From Chitinophagaceae bacterium (GTDB taxonomy: Bacteria; Bacteroidota; Bacteroidia; Chitinophagales; Chitinophagaceae), in NCBI GenBank assembly GCA_016713965.1, contig JADJOC010000002.1, forward strand, positions 416,001 to 480,000: 64,000 nucleotides of DNA. The letters are read 5' to 3'. A program made the translations under genes and the position numbers. The notes under the pieces were generated by a model. That model was not told the origin of the DNA. It ran no database searches and saw only the letters and a program-made list of their open reading frames with translations. The stretch's first letter is position 1. Each line of letters begins with the position of its first letter. Below are positions 26,536 to 35,814 of the stretch, in pieces.

Positions 26536-26742
26536 ATGAAGCAATTATTTACAAAACAAATGACCTTTGAAGAATTACAAACTGTCAAAGGAGGTCATGT
26601 TCAACCGGGTTTTTGGATAAGGGAAATTGGCCCTATTGGTACTAGCGGGTTTGTTGGCATGTATTTCTGGAACCCCGTTAGCGGTGAGTTTAAAGGGCTT
26701 GCAGGTAATCGGTTAGATTGTGTTAATGGTACTTTACAATAG
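26536..26742 (+). CDS. GG-leader bacteriocin/RiPP-like peptide, 68 residues
   Basis: The protein reads M-K-Q-L-F-T-K-Q-M-T-F-E-E-L-Q-T-V-K-G-G, a leader with a Gly-Gly end at 19-20, followed by a core rich in Gly, Phe, Trp and Pro (HVQPGFWIREIGPIGTSGF) and one cysteine near the C-terminus. This is the form of peptides exported by C39-peptidase ABC transporters. A terminator follows, then a TlpA-like thioredoxin gene. No modifying enzyme or exporter is visible in the window. Confidence 0.68.
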   Translation: MKQLFTKQMTFEELQTVKGGHVQPGFWIREIGPIGTSGFVGMYFWNPVSGEFKGLAGNRLDCVNGTLQ

Positions 26743-26749
26743 TAAATTT

Positions 26750-26782
26750 AAGGGGAGATTGCTAATACAATTTCCCCTTTTT
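26750..26782 (+). terminator. Terminator after GG-peptide gene
   Basis: AAGGGGAGATTG and CAATTTCCCCTT pair over 12 bp (one G-T) around a six-base loop, followed by Ts, 8 bp after the stop. Confidence 0.85.
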
Positions 26783-26808
26783 AAAATGATTATCTTAACT
26801 ATAAAATA

Positions 26809-27705
26809 ATGGCAAAAGAGAGATTCATAATTAACAAGCGCTACTTTGTTTTAATACTTTTATCGATGGTATTATCAAACACAGTTTTAGGTGAGGATAA
26901 AATTATACGGCTTAACTTTTCGAGAAGAGTTATTGCAAAAACGGAAGATTACGAAGCTTTTGCCAAGGTAAACCCGCTTATAACAAAGATCTCTTTTTGG
27001 GCTGCGGACTATTCAGATTCTACAGTATCTTTTTCATTAGGCCTTTTTGTTGCCAGCGAAAATAAAATATTGCCAGTAACCGACAGGGATAAATTAACTA
27101 TAGGGGCTTATAAAGATACATCCTTGGACATAGTTTGCCATTTCTCCTGTAACTATATAGAAGAAAAAAATTTTATCAGGTATGATGACAGCTATTTTGA
27201 GGTAATAGAAATAAATACTGAAGAAAAATATATTACATTACAACAATCATCCGTTGAAAAATTTAACATGCATAAAGGCGCTGCTTTGTTTGAATATATT
27301 TCTAAAATCCCACCCGGGGTTTTACTAAAAGGTTTGGATGGCCGTTTTTATAACATAGAGGATTACCTGGATACAACAAAATATACATTGATTCAATTTT
27401 GGGCATACTGGTGCCCGCCATGCAACTATTCTGTAAAACTGGCCAACAAAATGTTTGACGAACAATTACCTTTTTTAAATATAATAGGCATCAACAGTGA
27501 TGTAAAATCTTCAAAAGCCGATATTTTAAAATACATAGAAGAAAAAAAAATAAAATGGAATGTCGGGGTTGATGAAGAGGTGTTTTCTGAAAAACTCCTT
27601 CACCTTTTTGGGGCAGCGCCATTAAGCATATTGTTTGATAAAAAAGGAAAATTTATAAAGCTCCATCCTACTTTACAGGATATAAATAATTTAGCAGGAA
27701 AATAA
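26809..27705 (+). CDS. TlpA-like thioredoxin-fold exported protein
   Basis: The 298-residue protein has a signal peptide (about 12-28), an N-terminal domain of unknown type (30-165) and a C-terminal thioredoxin domain with W-C-P-P-C at 201-205 (TLIQFWAYWCPPCNYS) and a cis-Pro loop (AAPLSILFDKKG). TlpA/ResA-like proteins reduce or exchange disulfides in the periplasm. Its place right after a GG-leader peptide gene suggests, but does not prove, a role in that peptide's maturation or tolerance. Confidence 0.87.
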   Translation: MAKERFIINKRYFVLILLSMVLSNTVLGEDKIIRLNFSRRVIAKTEDYEAFAKVNPLITKISFWAADYSDSTVSFSLGLFVASENKILPVTDRDKLTIGAYKDTSLDIVCHFSCNYIEEKNFIRYDDSYFEVIEINTEEKYITLQQSSVEKFNMHKGAALFEYISKIPPGVLLKGLDGRFYNIEDYLDTTKYTLIQFWAYWCPPCNYSVKLANKMFDEQLPFLNIIGINSDVKSSKADILKYIEEKKIKWNVGVDEEVFSEKLLHLFGAAPLSILFDKKGKFIKLHPTLQDINNLAGK

Positions 27706-27753
27706 ACTTTCTGTTCCAGTTGCTGCATACCTGATAGGCTTAATCCATATTTT

Positions 27754-28647
27754 TTACTTTATCCTATCATCTATCCATAAATTTTTATACTCATCTTTAA
27801 ATTCCCATTTCCAGCGGCGATGGCTCCATAAATAGTTAAAGGGTTGTTCCCTGACAGACTGTTCTATAAAATCCCTGTATTTAAGTGTAAGTTGCTGCTC
27901 TGTATATTCTGCAGCATTTTCTGTTACTAGTTCATAATAAAAATAATACCTGCCCCGTTTTATTTTTTTAAATCTTACAAAAACAATTGCTGTATTATTT
28001 TTTACTGCCCCCCTTGCAGGCCCGGTTACAAATGGCGCAGGCCTGTTAAAAAAATTTAGCCAGTGTGCATACTTCGGGTTTCCGGGATTTTGATCAGCTA
28101 CCAGTCCCAGGATATATTGTTGTTGTAGCATTTCTTCCCGCTGGCTTTTAAAATCAATTGCGGATATAAGCCGTGTGCCATATTTTGCTCTCAGGTTATA
28201 AAATATTTTATTTAGTGCCTTATTCTTTATGGGCATGTAAATGCCATGAAATGTTATGTTCACTTTATTAGCAACCAGCCAGTTGGCATACTCCCAGTTG
28301 AAATGATGACCACTTTGGAGCTGTACACTTTTACCTTTTCGTGTTAATTCATTTATTATTTCATAATTACCATCTACAAGTTTTAAAAATGATTTTTTTG
28401 TTATAGAAAACAGCTTAATCGTTTCAATAAAAGTATCAATAAAGCCATGGTAAAAATCTTTGGCAATTCTTGTACGTTCTTTTTCAGTTTTTTCGGGAAA
28501 GGCAATAAGGAGGTTTTGCAGTACCACTTTTTTTCTATAGCCAAATACATAATATATCAATCCGTAAATACCATCACTGACGAAATATATAACCGGGAAA
28601 GGCAATAATGAAAAGATATAAAGAAGGCTATAGATAAAATAGTACAT
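27754..28647 (-). CDS. LpxL/HtrB-type lipid A acyltransferase
   Basis: The 297-residue protein has an N-terminal membrane segment and the lysophospholipid acyltransferase motif GHHFNWEYANWL (HX4E) near residues 115-126, with later motifs VADQNPGNP and VTGPARGA typical of LpxL/HtrB. It adds a secondary acyl chain to lipid A at the inner membrane. It lies just downstream of lpxA on the same strand. Confidence 0.9.
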   Translation of the reverse strand: MYYFIYSLLYIFSLLPFPVIYFVSDGIYGLIYYVFGYRKKVVLQNLLIAFPEKTEKERTRIAKDFYHGFIDTFIETIKLFSITKKSFLKLVDGNYEIINELTRKGKSVQLQSGHHFNWEYANWLVANKVNITFHGIYMPIKNKALNKIFYNLRAKYGTRLISAIDFKSQREEMLQQQYILGLVADQNPGNPKYAHWLNFFNRPAPFVTGPARGAVKNNTAIVFVRFKKIKRGRYYFYYELVTENAAEYTEQQLTLKYRDFIEQSVREQPFNYLWSHRRWKWEFKDEYKNLWIDDRIK

Positions 28648-28710
28648 AAAGTTAAGAAGGTTAAACAGCTGACCTGTTGTTTTTCATGCAGCTGTTAGTT
28701 GTTGCATATA

Positions 28711-28742
28711 GGTATGCCGTATAAGTGAGTGACACAACGATG
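28711..28742 (+). repeat. Dispersed intergenic repeat, copy a
   Basis: GGTATGCCGTATAAGTGAGT followed by GACACAACGATG recurs at 37274 and 59707, and in inverted, diverged form at 47425. Confidence 0.65.
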
Positions 28743-28802
28743 TTAAATAGTAATCCAGATGCCGGTACTATAAAAATTATTTTACGAAGTAAAATGAAAA
28801 AA

Positions 28803-29600
28803 CTATTCATCATCCGAACTGCCTTTGGTATAGCGCTTAATAATGCCACGGCCACTTTCCCTAATGAAAGTTACAATTTCATCACGCTCATCTGTGGCAG
28901 GAAGCTCTTCCTCAATAAAATTAAGCGCTTGCGATGTATTCATTGATTTATTATAAATAATGCGATAGATATCTAATATTTTATTAATCCTGTCCAGTGA
29001 AAAGCCCCTGCGCTTTAACCCTACCGAGTTAACACCGGCATAGCTTAAAGGTGTGCGGCCGGCTTTTATATATGGTGGTACGTCTTTGCTTACCAGCGAG
29101 CCGCCGGATACAAAAGCGTGTTGCCCGATTTGCACAAACTGGTGCACTGCACACATACCGGCTAATATGGCATAATCGCCTAGTACTACATGGCCGGCCA
29201 TTTGTGTATTATTGCTCATTATACAATTGTTGCCTACAATACAATCATGTGCAATGTGGCTATAGGCCATTATCAGGCAGTTATCGCCAACTTTGGTGGT
29301 CCACCTGTCTTTGCTTCCCCTGTTTATTGTTACAAATTCTCTGATGGTGGTATTATCGCCAATCTCTACAGTAGTTTGCTCGCCTTCAAATTTCAGATCC
29401 TGGGGTATTGCTGCAATTACAGCTCCGGGGAAAATACGGCAGTTTTTACCAATCCTTGCTCCCTCCATTATGGTAACATTGCTGCCGATCCAGGTACCTT
29501 CACCAATTTCCACATGCTGGTGTATTACACTAAACGGATCAATTTTTACATTGGTTGCTATCTTGGCATTGGGATGTATGTAAGTATGCGGGTGAATCAT
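28803..29600 (-). CDS. lpxA: UDP-N-acetylglucosamine acyltransferase LpxA
   Basis: The 265-residue protein is a left-handed beta-helix of hexapeptide repeats (e.g. IGEGTWIGSNVTIMEG, VGNNCIMSNN) with the catalytic His in SHIAHDCIVGNN near residue 120, and a C-terminal helical part (LDRINKILDIYRIIYN). It transfers a 3-hydroxyacyl chain from ACP to UDP-GlcNAc, the first step of lipid A synthesis. Downstream of lpxC-fabZ. Confidence 0.96.
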   Translation of the reverse strand: MIHPHTYIHPNAKIATNVKIDPFSVIHQHVEIGEGTWIGSNVTIMEGARIGKNCRIFPGAVIAAIPQDLKFEGEQTTVEIGDNTTIREFVTINRGSKDRWTTKVGDNCLIMAYSHIAHDCIVGNNCIMSNNTQMAGHVVLGDYAILAGMCAVHQFVQIGQHAFVSGGSLVSKDVPPYIKAGRTPLSYAGVNSVGLKRRGFSLDRINKILDIYRIIYNKSMNTSQALNFIEEELPATDERDEIVTFIRESGRGIIKRYTKGSSDDE

Positions 29601-29749
29601 TTTAAAGTTTATAGTTTGTTAGTTATGGTTTGTTATAATTTGATGTTTAAGGTTTGGTATTTGATGTTTGGAGTTATTAAATGCCGCTTAAAATTTCTGG
29701 ACACCTTAACCCCAAACTTCAAACCTTAAACCATAAACCCTAAACTAAT
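29601..29749. other. GTTT/AAAC-rich intergenic inverted repeats between lpxC-fabZ and lpxA
   Basis: TTTAAGGTTTGG and GATGTTTGG motifs (about 29642-29676) are answered by CAAACTTCAAACCTTAAACC around 29714-29735, giving an imperfect stem. It may be a low-complexity spacer; no gene seen. Confidence 0.4.
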
Positions 29750-31156
29750 TTAACTTCTTTTAACTAATTGTGCCGTTAAATCTGCTTCGGTACATAATTT
29801 ATTGCCTACATACACACTCCCCTTCATTACACAAATGCCACGTCGTATAGGTTCGGCAAGGTCCATTTTTAAAGTCATTGTATCACCGGGTACTACTTTT
29901 TGCTTGAATTTACAATTATCTATTTTTAAAAAGTAGGTGTCATATTGTGCTTCGGGCATTGCATTAATGCATAAGATGCCACCGGTTTGTGCTAAAGCTT
30001 CTATTTGTAAAACTCCCGGCATTACCGGATTTCCGGGAAAATGCCCCTGGAAGAAAAACTCATTGAAGGTAACATTTTTTATACCTACTATAGATTTGTC
30101 CGTCAGCTCAATTATTTTATCAACTAATAAAAACGGGTAACGGTGCGGCAGCGTTTTTTCTATTTCCTGTTGTGTATAAATAGGCTGCCGGTTAGGATCA
30201 TAAATAGGAATATCTTTTGTATGCTTGTTTTTTTTGATATACTGCTTTATTTTTTTTGCAAACTCTACGTTGCTGCTATGCCCGGGCCGATTGGCTATAA
30301 TATGACTTTTTATTGCATAACCGATTAATGCCAGGTCGCCTACTACGTCTAAGAGCTTATGTCGTGCAGGCTCATTAGGAAACCTGAGTTCTAAATTATT
30401 TAAATACCCTTCGCTTTTTACTTCTACTTTAGAACGGCCAAAGGCTTTTGCAAGGCGTTCCATTGCATCTGCAGTAAGCGGTTTATCGACTATCACTATT
30501 GCATTATTAATATCACCGCCTTTTACCAGGTTATTATCTATAAGCATTTCCAACTCGTGCAAAAAACAAAAAGTGCGGCATGGTGCAATTTCTGTTTTAA
30601 AATCTTTCATTGCTTTTAAAGTAGCATGCTGTGTGCCCAGTACCGGAGAATTAAAATCGATAAGTGTTGTAATTTTATACTCGGCTGAAGGGAGGGCCGT
30701 TATCTCTACTCTTTTTTTATCATCATAGTATGATATATTACTATCAATGCTATACCACGCTTTTGCAGCATTTTGTTCTAATACCCCGGCATCTCCAATC
30801 ATTTGTATAAAAGGTTCGCTGCTTCCATCTATTATAGGAACTTCAGGGCCGTTAAGCTCTATCAGGCAATTATCTACTCCCATACCTACCAGGGCTGCCA
30901 AAATATGTTCTACTGTACTGACTTTTACTTCTCCCTGTGATAAAGTTGTACCTCGTGAAGTATCAGTTACCAGGTCGCAATCAGCCTTTATTACAGGCAT
31001 TCCAGGCATATCAATACGTTGGAATTGAAAACCAAAACCAGGATTGGCTGGTTTTAATGTCATATCTACATTTATACCGGTATGCAGGCCCGTGCCTGAT
31101 ATATTTACAGCAGATGCCAGCGTATGCTGCTTATCGGGATTAAAGTTATTGTCCAT
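29750..31156 (-). CDS. lpxC: Bifunctional LpxC-FabZ fusion
   Basis: Residues 1-310 are LpxC (zinc ligands in STVEHILAALVG near 80 and HKLLDVVGDLALIG near 245), a deacetylase committing UDP-3-acyl-GlcNAc to lipid A. Residues about 320-468 are FabZ (LPHRYPFLLVDKI; active-site GHFPGNPVMPGVLQIEALAQ), a 3-hydroxyacyl-ACP dehydratase. The fusion is normal in Bacteroidota. The ATG at 31156 follows a TATCTTTG box by 23 bp. Confidence 0.97.
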   Translation of the reverse strand: MDNNFNPDKQHTLASAVNISGTGLHTGINVDMTLKPANPGFGFQFQRIDMPGMPVIKADCDLVTDTSRGTTLSQGEVKVSTVEHILAALVGMGVDNCLIELNGPEVPIIDGSSEPFIQMIGDAGVLEQNAAKAWYSIDSNISYYDDKKRVEITALPSAEYKITTLIDFNSPVLGTQHATLKAMKDFKTEIAPCRTFCFLHELEMLIDNNLVKGGDINNAIVIVDKPLTADAMERLAKAFGRSKVEVKSEGYLNNLELRFPNEPARHKLLDVVGDLALIGYAIKSHIIANRPGHSSNVEFAKKIKQYIKKNKHTKDIPIYDPNRQPIYTQQEIEKTLPHRYPFLLVDKIIELTDKSIVGIKNVTFNEFFFQGHFPGNPVMPGVLQIEALAQTGGILCINAMPEAQYDTYFLKIDNCKFKQKVVPGDTMTLKMDLAEPIRRGICVMKGSVYVGNKLCTEADLTAQLVKRS

Positions 31157-31179
31157 TCGTTTTTATTTAGCGAAGGTGG

Positions 31180-31187
31180 CAAAGATA
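31180..31187 (-). promoter_or_regulatory. -7 box (TATCTTTG) for lpxC-fabZ
   Basis: Minus-strand match to TAnnTTTG 23 bp before the lpxC ATG. Confidence 0.55.
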
Positions 31188-31219
31188 TTTGTTTTTTTGT
31201 AGTAGAGTGCAGGATAGTA

Positions 31220-31365
31220 TGTAATCTGTTCTACTTTTTGCCTTGACGCAAAAAGTAGCAAAAAAGTCAAGGCAGGAAAGCCTGCCCCGTCTGAAAGCGG
31301 GGATTACAGCCCGTTCCTGCCCTACAGCTTTACTTAACTTTTATACTACTGTAGCTTCAACATTA
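31220..31365. repeat. Composite intergenic repeat (TTTTTGC hairpin, CCCCGTC hairpin, TACTACTGTAGCTTC)
   Basis: Contains an imperfect inverted repeat (TTTTTGCCTTGAC at 31236-31248; GTCAAGGC at 31266-31273), a GGC-rich hairpin with GCCCCGTC...GCGGGG (31282-31302) and a TACTACTGTAGCTTC end. Related blocks occur at 45690-45960, 47560-47695, 48590 and 59090. Confidence 0.55.
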
Positions 31366-31432
31366 GTTCTTTATTCTTAAAATCAATCCAGATCAACTAA
31401 ATAAATATCCGTAAAAAAATTAGTAAAAAATG

Positions 31433-31977
31433 CTAATCATTTATCCTTTTAAATTTCTCTTCACTCAATTCCCATAAATTAACTTCCTGCTCAAAATTAA
31501 GCCAGCCGGGTATGGTAGTATATTTTTTTATAAACCCGAAGCCGGTTTTTTCTAAAGTTTTATTTGGTGCAGTATTTAAAGCGTGAGGTTCGCAATACAA
31601 TTTTTTCAGTTTGAAATTTTTGAAAAAATACGGCAAGGTCATTTTAACTAATGCAGTTCCGATGCCTTTTTTTCTTATTTCTGATTCCCATATATGCAAA
31701 TGCATGTAAGCCTCTTCTCCAAATATTATTTTGTTGATGTTGGAGTGGCCGATGGGTTTATCATTTAGCTGCCAGATGATGCAATACGATTTTTTTCCTC
31801 AATAGATGTATTGATTTGTTCGGATAGCATCTGCATCCATTGTTTTTCGCCAGGCATTTTGCTGGTATCCACACCCATTGCTTGCAAAAATGCGGTATCG
31901 GCATCAAGCCAGTACCGGGTGATTAATTCAATATCGCTTTTTTGGATTTCTCTTACAGAAAGATTGTTGTTGGGCAT
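31433..31977 (-). CDS. GNAT N-acetyltransferase (one frameshift)
   Basis: The start at 31977 gives NNLSVREIQKSDIELITRYW, a GNAT N-terminus. The frame breaks in the seven-T run 31791-31797; one added base restores K-K-S-Y-C-I-I-W-Q-L-N-D-K-P-I-G-H and joins the acetyl-CoA-binding part (WESEIRKKGIGTALVKMTLPYFF), ending at 31433. About 181 residues. It acetylates an unknown small molecule or protein N-terminus. Confidence 0.82.
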
Positions 31978-32090
31978 ATAGTTTATTAATAATCTACACT
32001 AATAAAAGCAAAATAGCAATACTGTTGTTGAATGGAGCGTCGCCAATAAAGTCAAATCACGGAACTAAAGCCGGCAACAAAAATATTTGC

Positions 32091-32143
32091 TTTTAAATAT
32101 CGGGAAGTCAGGTTTTCAAAACCTGACTTCCCGATATTTAAAA
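32091..32143. terminator. 53-bp near-perfect palindrome (26-bp arms)
   Basis: Arms 32091-32116 and 32118-32143 are fully complementary around a single C. The DUF5686 stop codon lies inside the right arm. It can serve as a terminator on the minus strand but is far longer than needed. Confidence 0.75.
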
Positions 32144-34623
32144 CTGAAACTGGAAGCTTCCAAAAATACCAAACCTGCTTGACCTGTTTTCGGGCAAAGG
32201 TGTAGGCATTACCCGCCATACAAAATCTACCCGGAATACTTTAAAAATATTATCAATTCCGGTGCCTATTTCTGCATATACTTTTCCATCTAAATCTTTA
32301 AAAAATGGCGTGGGTGAATTGTTTAATTTCTTATTGGCAACACTTAAATCACCATATAATGTTTTTGCATTCCAAAACTGGCGCCATTTTAATTTTCGGG
32401 TAATGCCCAAAAATCTGAACAAACCCGAACCTATTGAATGCTCTACGTTTATCCCGGCATATTGGTCACAAATATATTCAAAGCGGCTCATCAAGTTAAA
32501 AGAAGATTTGTTGTAATAATAAATATCATTGCCCGGCAAAATTTCTAAAAACGGGTAAGGCAATGTACCCTTTATTTTACCTGCATATATTTTATAAGAT
32601 AATGAACCTAATGGAGCAATTTTCATAACATCGCTTATAGATGCGGTAATTTTTGTATAATTATTAGCGCTATTGGCTATGCCTGATATGCCTTTGGCAA
32701 GCACTAAATCCACTGCGGGGTATTTGCTGCCGAGGCTATACCTGAAGTAGTTGGTTTCTATAAATTTTTCGAGGTAGGCAAAACGTAATTTAAGTGCCAC
32801 TTCAAAATTTTGCAAAGCGTTGCTGCCTTTATCAGAAAATGCGCTTAAAGAAGGCAAGTTTTGTAAAGGCGTATAATTGCGATGGATTAAAAACCATTCT
32901 GTTGAAAAACCTTTGCCCCATTCATTAAATACTTCAAAACGTACATCTTTAATTTGGATAAACTTCCTGGTGATATGGGGTTTTCGGATAGCTAAAGAAA
33001 AAATATTATCCTGGCTTACTTCGCCATAATTGCTAATGCCATTGTCAATATCATCGGTATATGCACCATGCAGCCTGAACCTGTTGGGCTTTCTGCTGAT
33101 TACCCAAAAGCTTCTGCTTTGCCCTTTACTTTTTTATCTTTTGTGCCGTAAGCCAGGTAACCATGCAAATACATTTTTTTATTAAATCCCATATTGGTAC
33201 CCAGGTCAAATCTAAAACGGGTGCCTTCCCAGGCATTGCTGCTTATCCAGTTAAACCATGGCCCGATTTCATAATTGCCGATATTTTTATACCCTGTTCC
33301 AATAAAAGTGATGGCATTTTGTAATTTTTGAAACTTAGGCATTACCAACAGCTTATCCAATGTGGTATAAATAGAATTTTCATTTTTTGTTAATGGTTCA
33401 AAACGCAGGCTATCCCAGCTTTCATTAGTATTGTTGTTTATATCTGCTCCGGTGGTGGTTATTTCTTCGACCTGTTGGTCTTTCAAATGACTGGCTATGG
33501 AATCATTGTTTACCACAATATCTTTATATAAAGTAGTTTTTCTTCCTATTAGTGTTAAAGATTTTTTGCCCAGCACTTTAAAATCTGCAAAAAATTTATC
33601 TTTTTTTATAAAATATAATGAATCATTTACCGGTTCAAACTCCTGGTATACGCTGATGCGGTCTATATAATTAATATTGGCACCTTTGCCCAAATATAAA
33701 GTAACTTTTTGCAGGTGAAAAGTTTTGGCCATTACCCACGCATCACCTTCAAAAGTGTTTTGACCGGAATGCTTCGGGGAAAAAATAAAGTGAAATGTTT
33801 TGTTGCCATTTATAACCTGGGTATCTGCTACATTAAAATTATAATAGTTATCACCATTTTCATTAAAGGGACTGATAAAATCCTTATCCATTACATTGAT
33901 ATAATTACCATAAATGTTTACATTCTGGTTCATAACACCCAGCAATTTGCTGATACTTTCATTTTTAAACCCTTTTGTACTGGTTGCTATTATATTTTCA
34001 TAATATCTTTTGGGCTTATTCTGGTACTCATAATCACTTAAACTTTCTACCAAATATGCAGGTAAAAAAGGATCTTTTTCACTTACACTGTCTATATTAT
34101 CAAAAACAAAATCAAAAGGTTTTAAAATAAAGTTCTTTTTTAATTTATCAGGTTTAAAATTTTTGATGTCTATTTCCAATTTGTTATAAGCCTTATACCC
34201 AAAATTATCCAGCCCGTACCGGTTATATTCCTTTTTTTTGCTCATAATTTTCCTCCACAGGAATAATCCTTTATTAATTTTTGCTTTTATAGATACATTA
34301 TTAGTGCTTACCCCCCTTTGCAGTAGCAATAAAAATGAGGTATCGGCATGTACATTTAAAAGAGGAACTTTTAAAGCCTGGTAGCCCACATAGCTTATTA
34401 CCAGTGTATCCGCCTGCAACTGATTTACAGAAAAAGAGAAATTACCAATGCTGTCGGTAGTTTTTCCGATACCGGATATCTGCAAATAGGCAGAAGCAAA
34501 ACCAACCGGCTCTTTAGTGTGGGCATCCTGTACATTGCCGGTGATAGTAATACTTTGAGCACTGCAAAAAAGGCTTGTAATAATAAATAATATAAAAAAC
34601 GGTATTGCTTTAAAAATATTCAA
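32138..34623 (-). CDS. DUF5686 outer-membrane protein with CarboxypepD_reg-like domain (one frameshift)
   Basis: After a signal peptide (1-22), residues 25-105 form a carboxypeptidase-regulatory-like domain (TGNVQDAHTKEPVGFASAYL). The remainder is the DUF5686 region of Bacteroidota, probably a beta-barrel ending in FGSFQFQF. The first frame ends at 33100; adding one base in the A run 33106-33109 restores A-F-W-V-I-S-R-K-P and continues without break to 32138, giving about 828 residues. It is inside the lipid A/outer-membrane gene block, suggesting an envelope role, which is inference. Confidence 0.85.
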
Positions 34624-34687
34624 GATTTTTTATTGTAAGATGATGTTGGAGCTATAATTACATAGAGTAAAATTACAGTATATGCCC

Positions 34688-35731
34688 CTATTGATTTGCA
34701 GATAATTCACTTAATAATTTTTCGAGGGCTATAATTCTTTTTTCCATTTCAGGTATATTTTTCAATGCTGCCTGGTTTCTTAGCGATGTGGTAAAATCTG
34801 ATGCCGGTGATCCGGTTATTGCTGTATTTGGTTTTTTTATAGATTTGCTAACACCACTTTGCCCGTTTATTTTTGTACCATCTGCAATTTGAATATGCCC
34901 TACAATGCCTGCCTGCCCACCTATCATTACCTTACTGCCCACTTTTGTACTGCCACTTATCCCTGCCTGGGCAGCAATTACCGTATGTGTACCCACTTCT
35001 ACATTGTGGGCTACCTGCACCAGGTTATCCAACTTAGCGCCTGCTTTTATCAATGTACTTCCTATAGTGGCTCTGTCAATAGCAGAGTTAGCACCGATTT
35101 CCACACTGTCTTCTACAATTACATTTCCAATTTGGGGTACTTTTTTATATGTCCCATCTGCTTGCGGAGCAAAACCAAACCCATCGCTGCCAATTACCGT
35201 ACCTGCATGAATGACTACATTGTTTCCAATTATACAATGATGATAAATTTTTACACCGGGATGTATGATAGTATTTTCTCCAATAAGGACGTTATCACCA
35301 ATAAATACCTGCGGATATATTTTTACGTTATTGCCAATAATTACTTTTTCTCCGATATAGCTGAATGCGCCTAAAAAAATGTTATCGCCTAATTTGGCAG
35401 ACGGATGCTGGTAAACGGGTTGCTGGATACCGGTTAATTGTAGTTGTTGTATTTGCTGGTATTTATCTAGTAATGTGGCAAATGCACTATATGCATCCGG
35501 CACTCTTATTAATGCAGCGCTCAAAGGTTGCTTTATTTCCAGGCTATCATTAATAATAATAATAGAAGCCTGTGTAGTATATAAAAAATCTTCGTATTTA
35601 GGATTGGCCAAAAAAGCCAGTTGGTTTTTTGTTGCTTCTTCTATTTTTCCAAATGAAGCCACAGTAATATTTTCATCCCCCTCTACTTTTCCGCCTACGA
35701 TGGCTGCTATTTGTGCTGCTGAAAATTGCAT
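34688..35731 (-). CDS. lpxD: UDP-3-O-acylglucosamine N-acyltransferase LpxD
   Basis: The 347-residue protein has the N-terminal uridine-binding domain (MQFSAAQIAAIVGGKVEGDE) and then hexapeptide repeats with VIGSDGFGFA and the catalytic His region NLVQVAHNVEVG near 245. It adds the second 3-hydroxyacyl chain to UDP-glucosamine in lipid A synthesis. Same strand as lpxC-fabZ and lpxA, downstream of the HD gene. Confidence 0.96.
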   Translation of the reverse strand: MQFSAAQIAAIVGGKVEGDENITVASFGKIEEATKNQLAFLANPKYEDFLYTTQASIIIINDSLEIKQPLSAALIRVPDAYSAFATLLDKYQQIQQLQLTGIQQPVYQHPSAKLGDNIFLGAFSYIGEKVIIGNNVKIYPQVFIGDNVLIGENTIIHPGVKIYHHCIIGNNVVIHAGTVIGSDGFGFAPQADGTYKKVPQIGNVIVEDSVEIGANSAIDRATIGSTLIKAGAKLDNLVQVAHNVEVGTHTVIAAQAGISGSTKVGSKVMIGGQAGIVGHIQIADGTKINGQSGVSKSIKKPNTAITGSPASDFTTSLRNQAALKNIPEMEKRIIALEKLLSELSANQ

Positions 35732-35814
35732 ATTAAAAATTTAGCTACAAGTTATTAGTTTCAAGTAAAAAAGCAGTAATTAAAAGCTTGCAGCTCGTAG
35801 CTTGTGGCTTCTGA

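Noticed and set aside
29601..29749. Telomere-like AAACCCT repeats
   Set aside because: Irregular units and position inside an lpx gene block; a low-complexity spacer is more likely.
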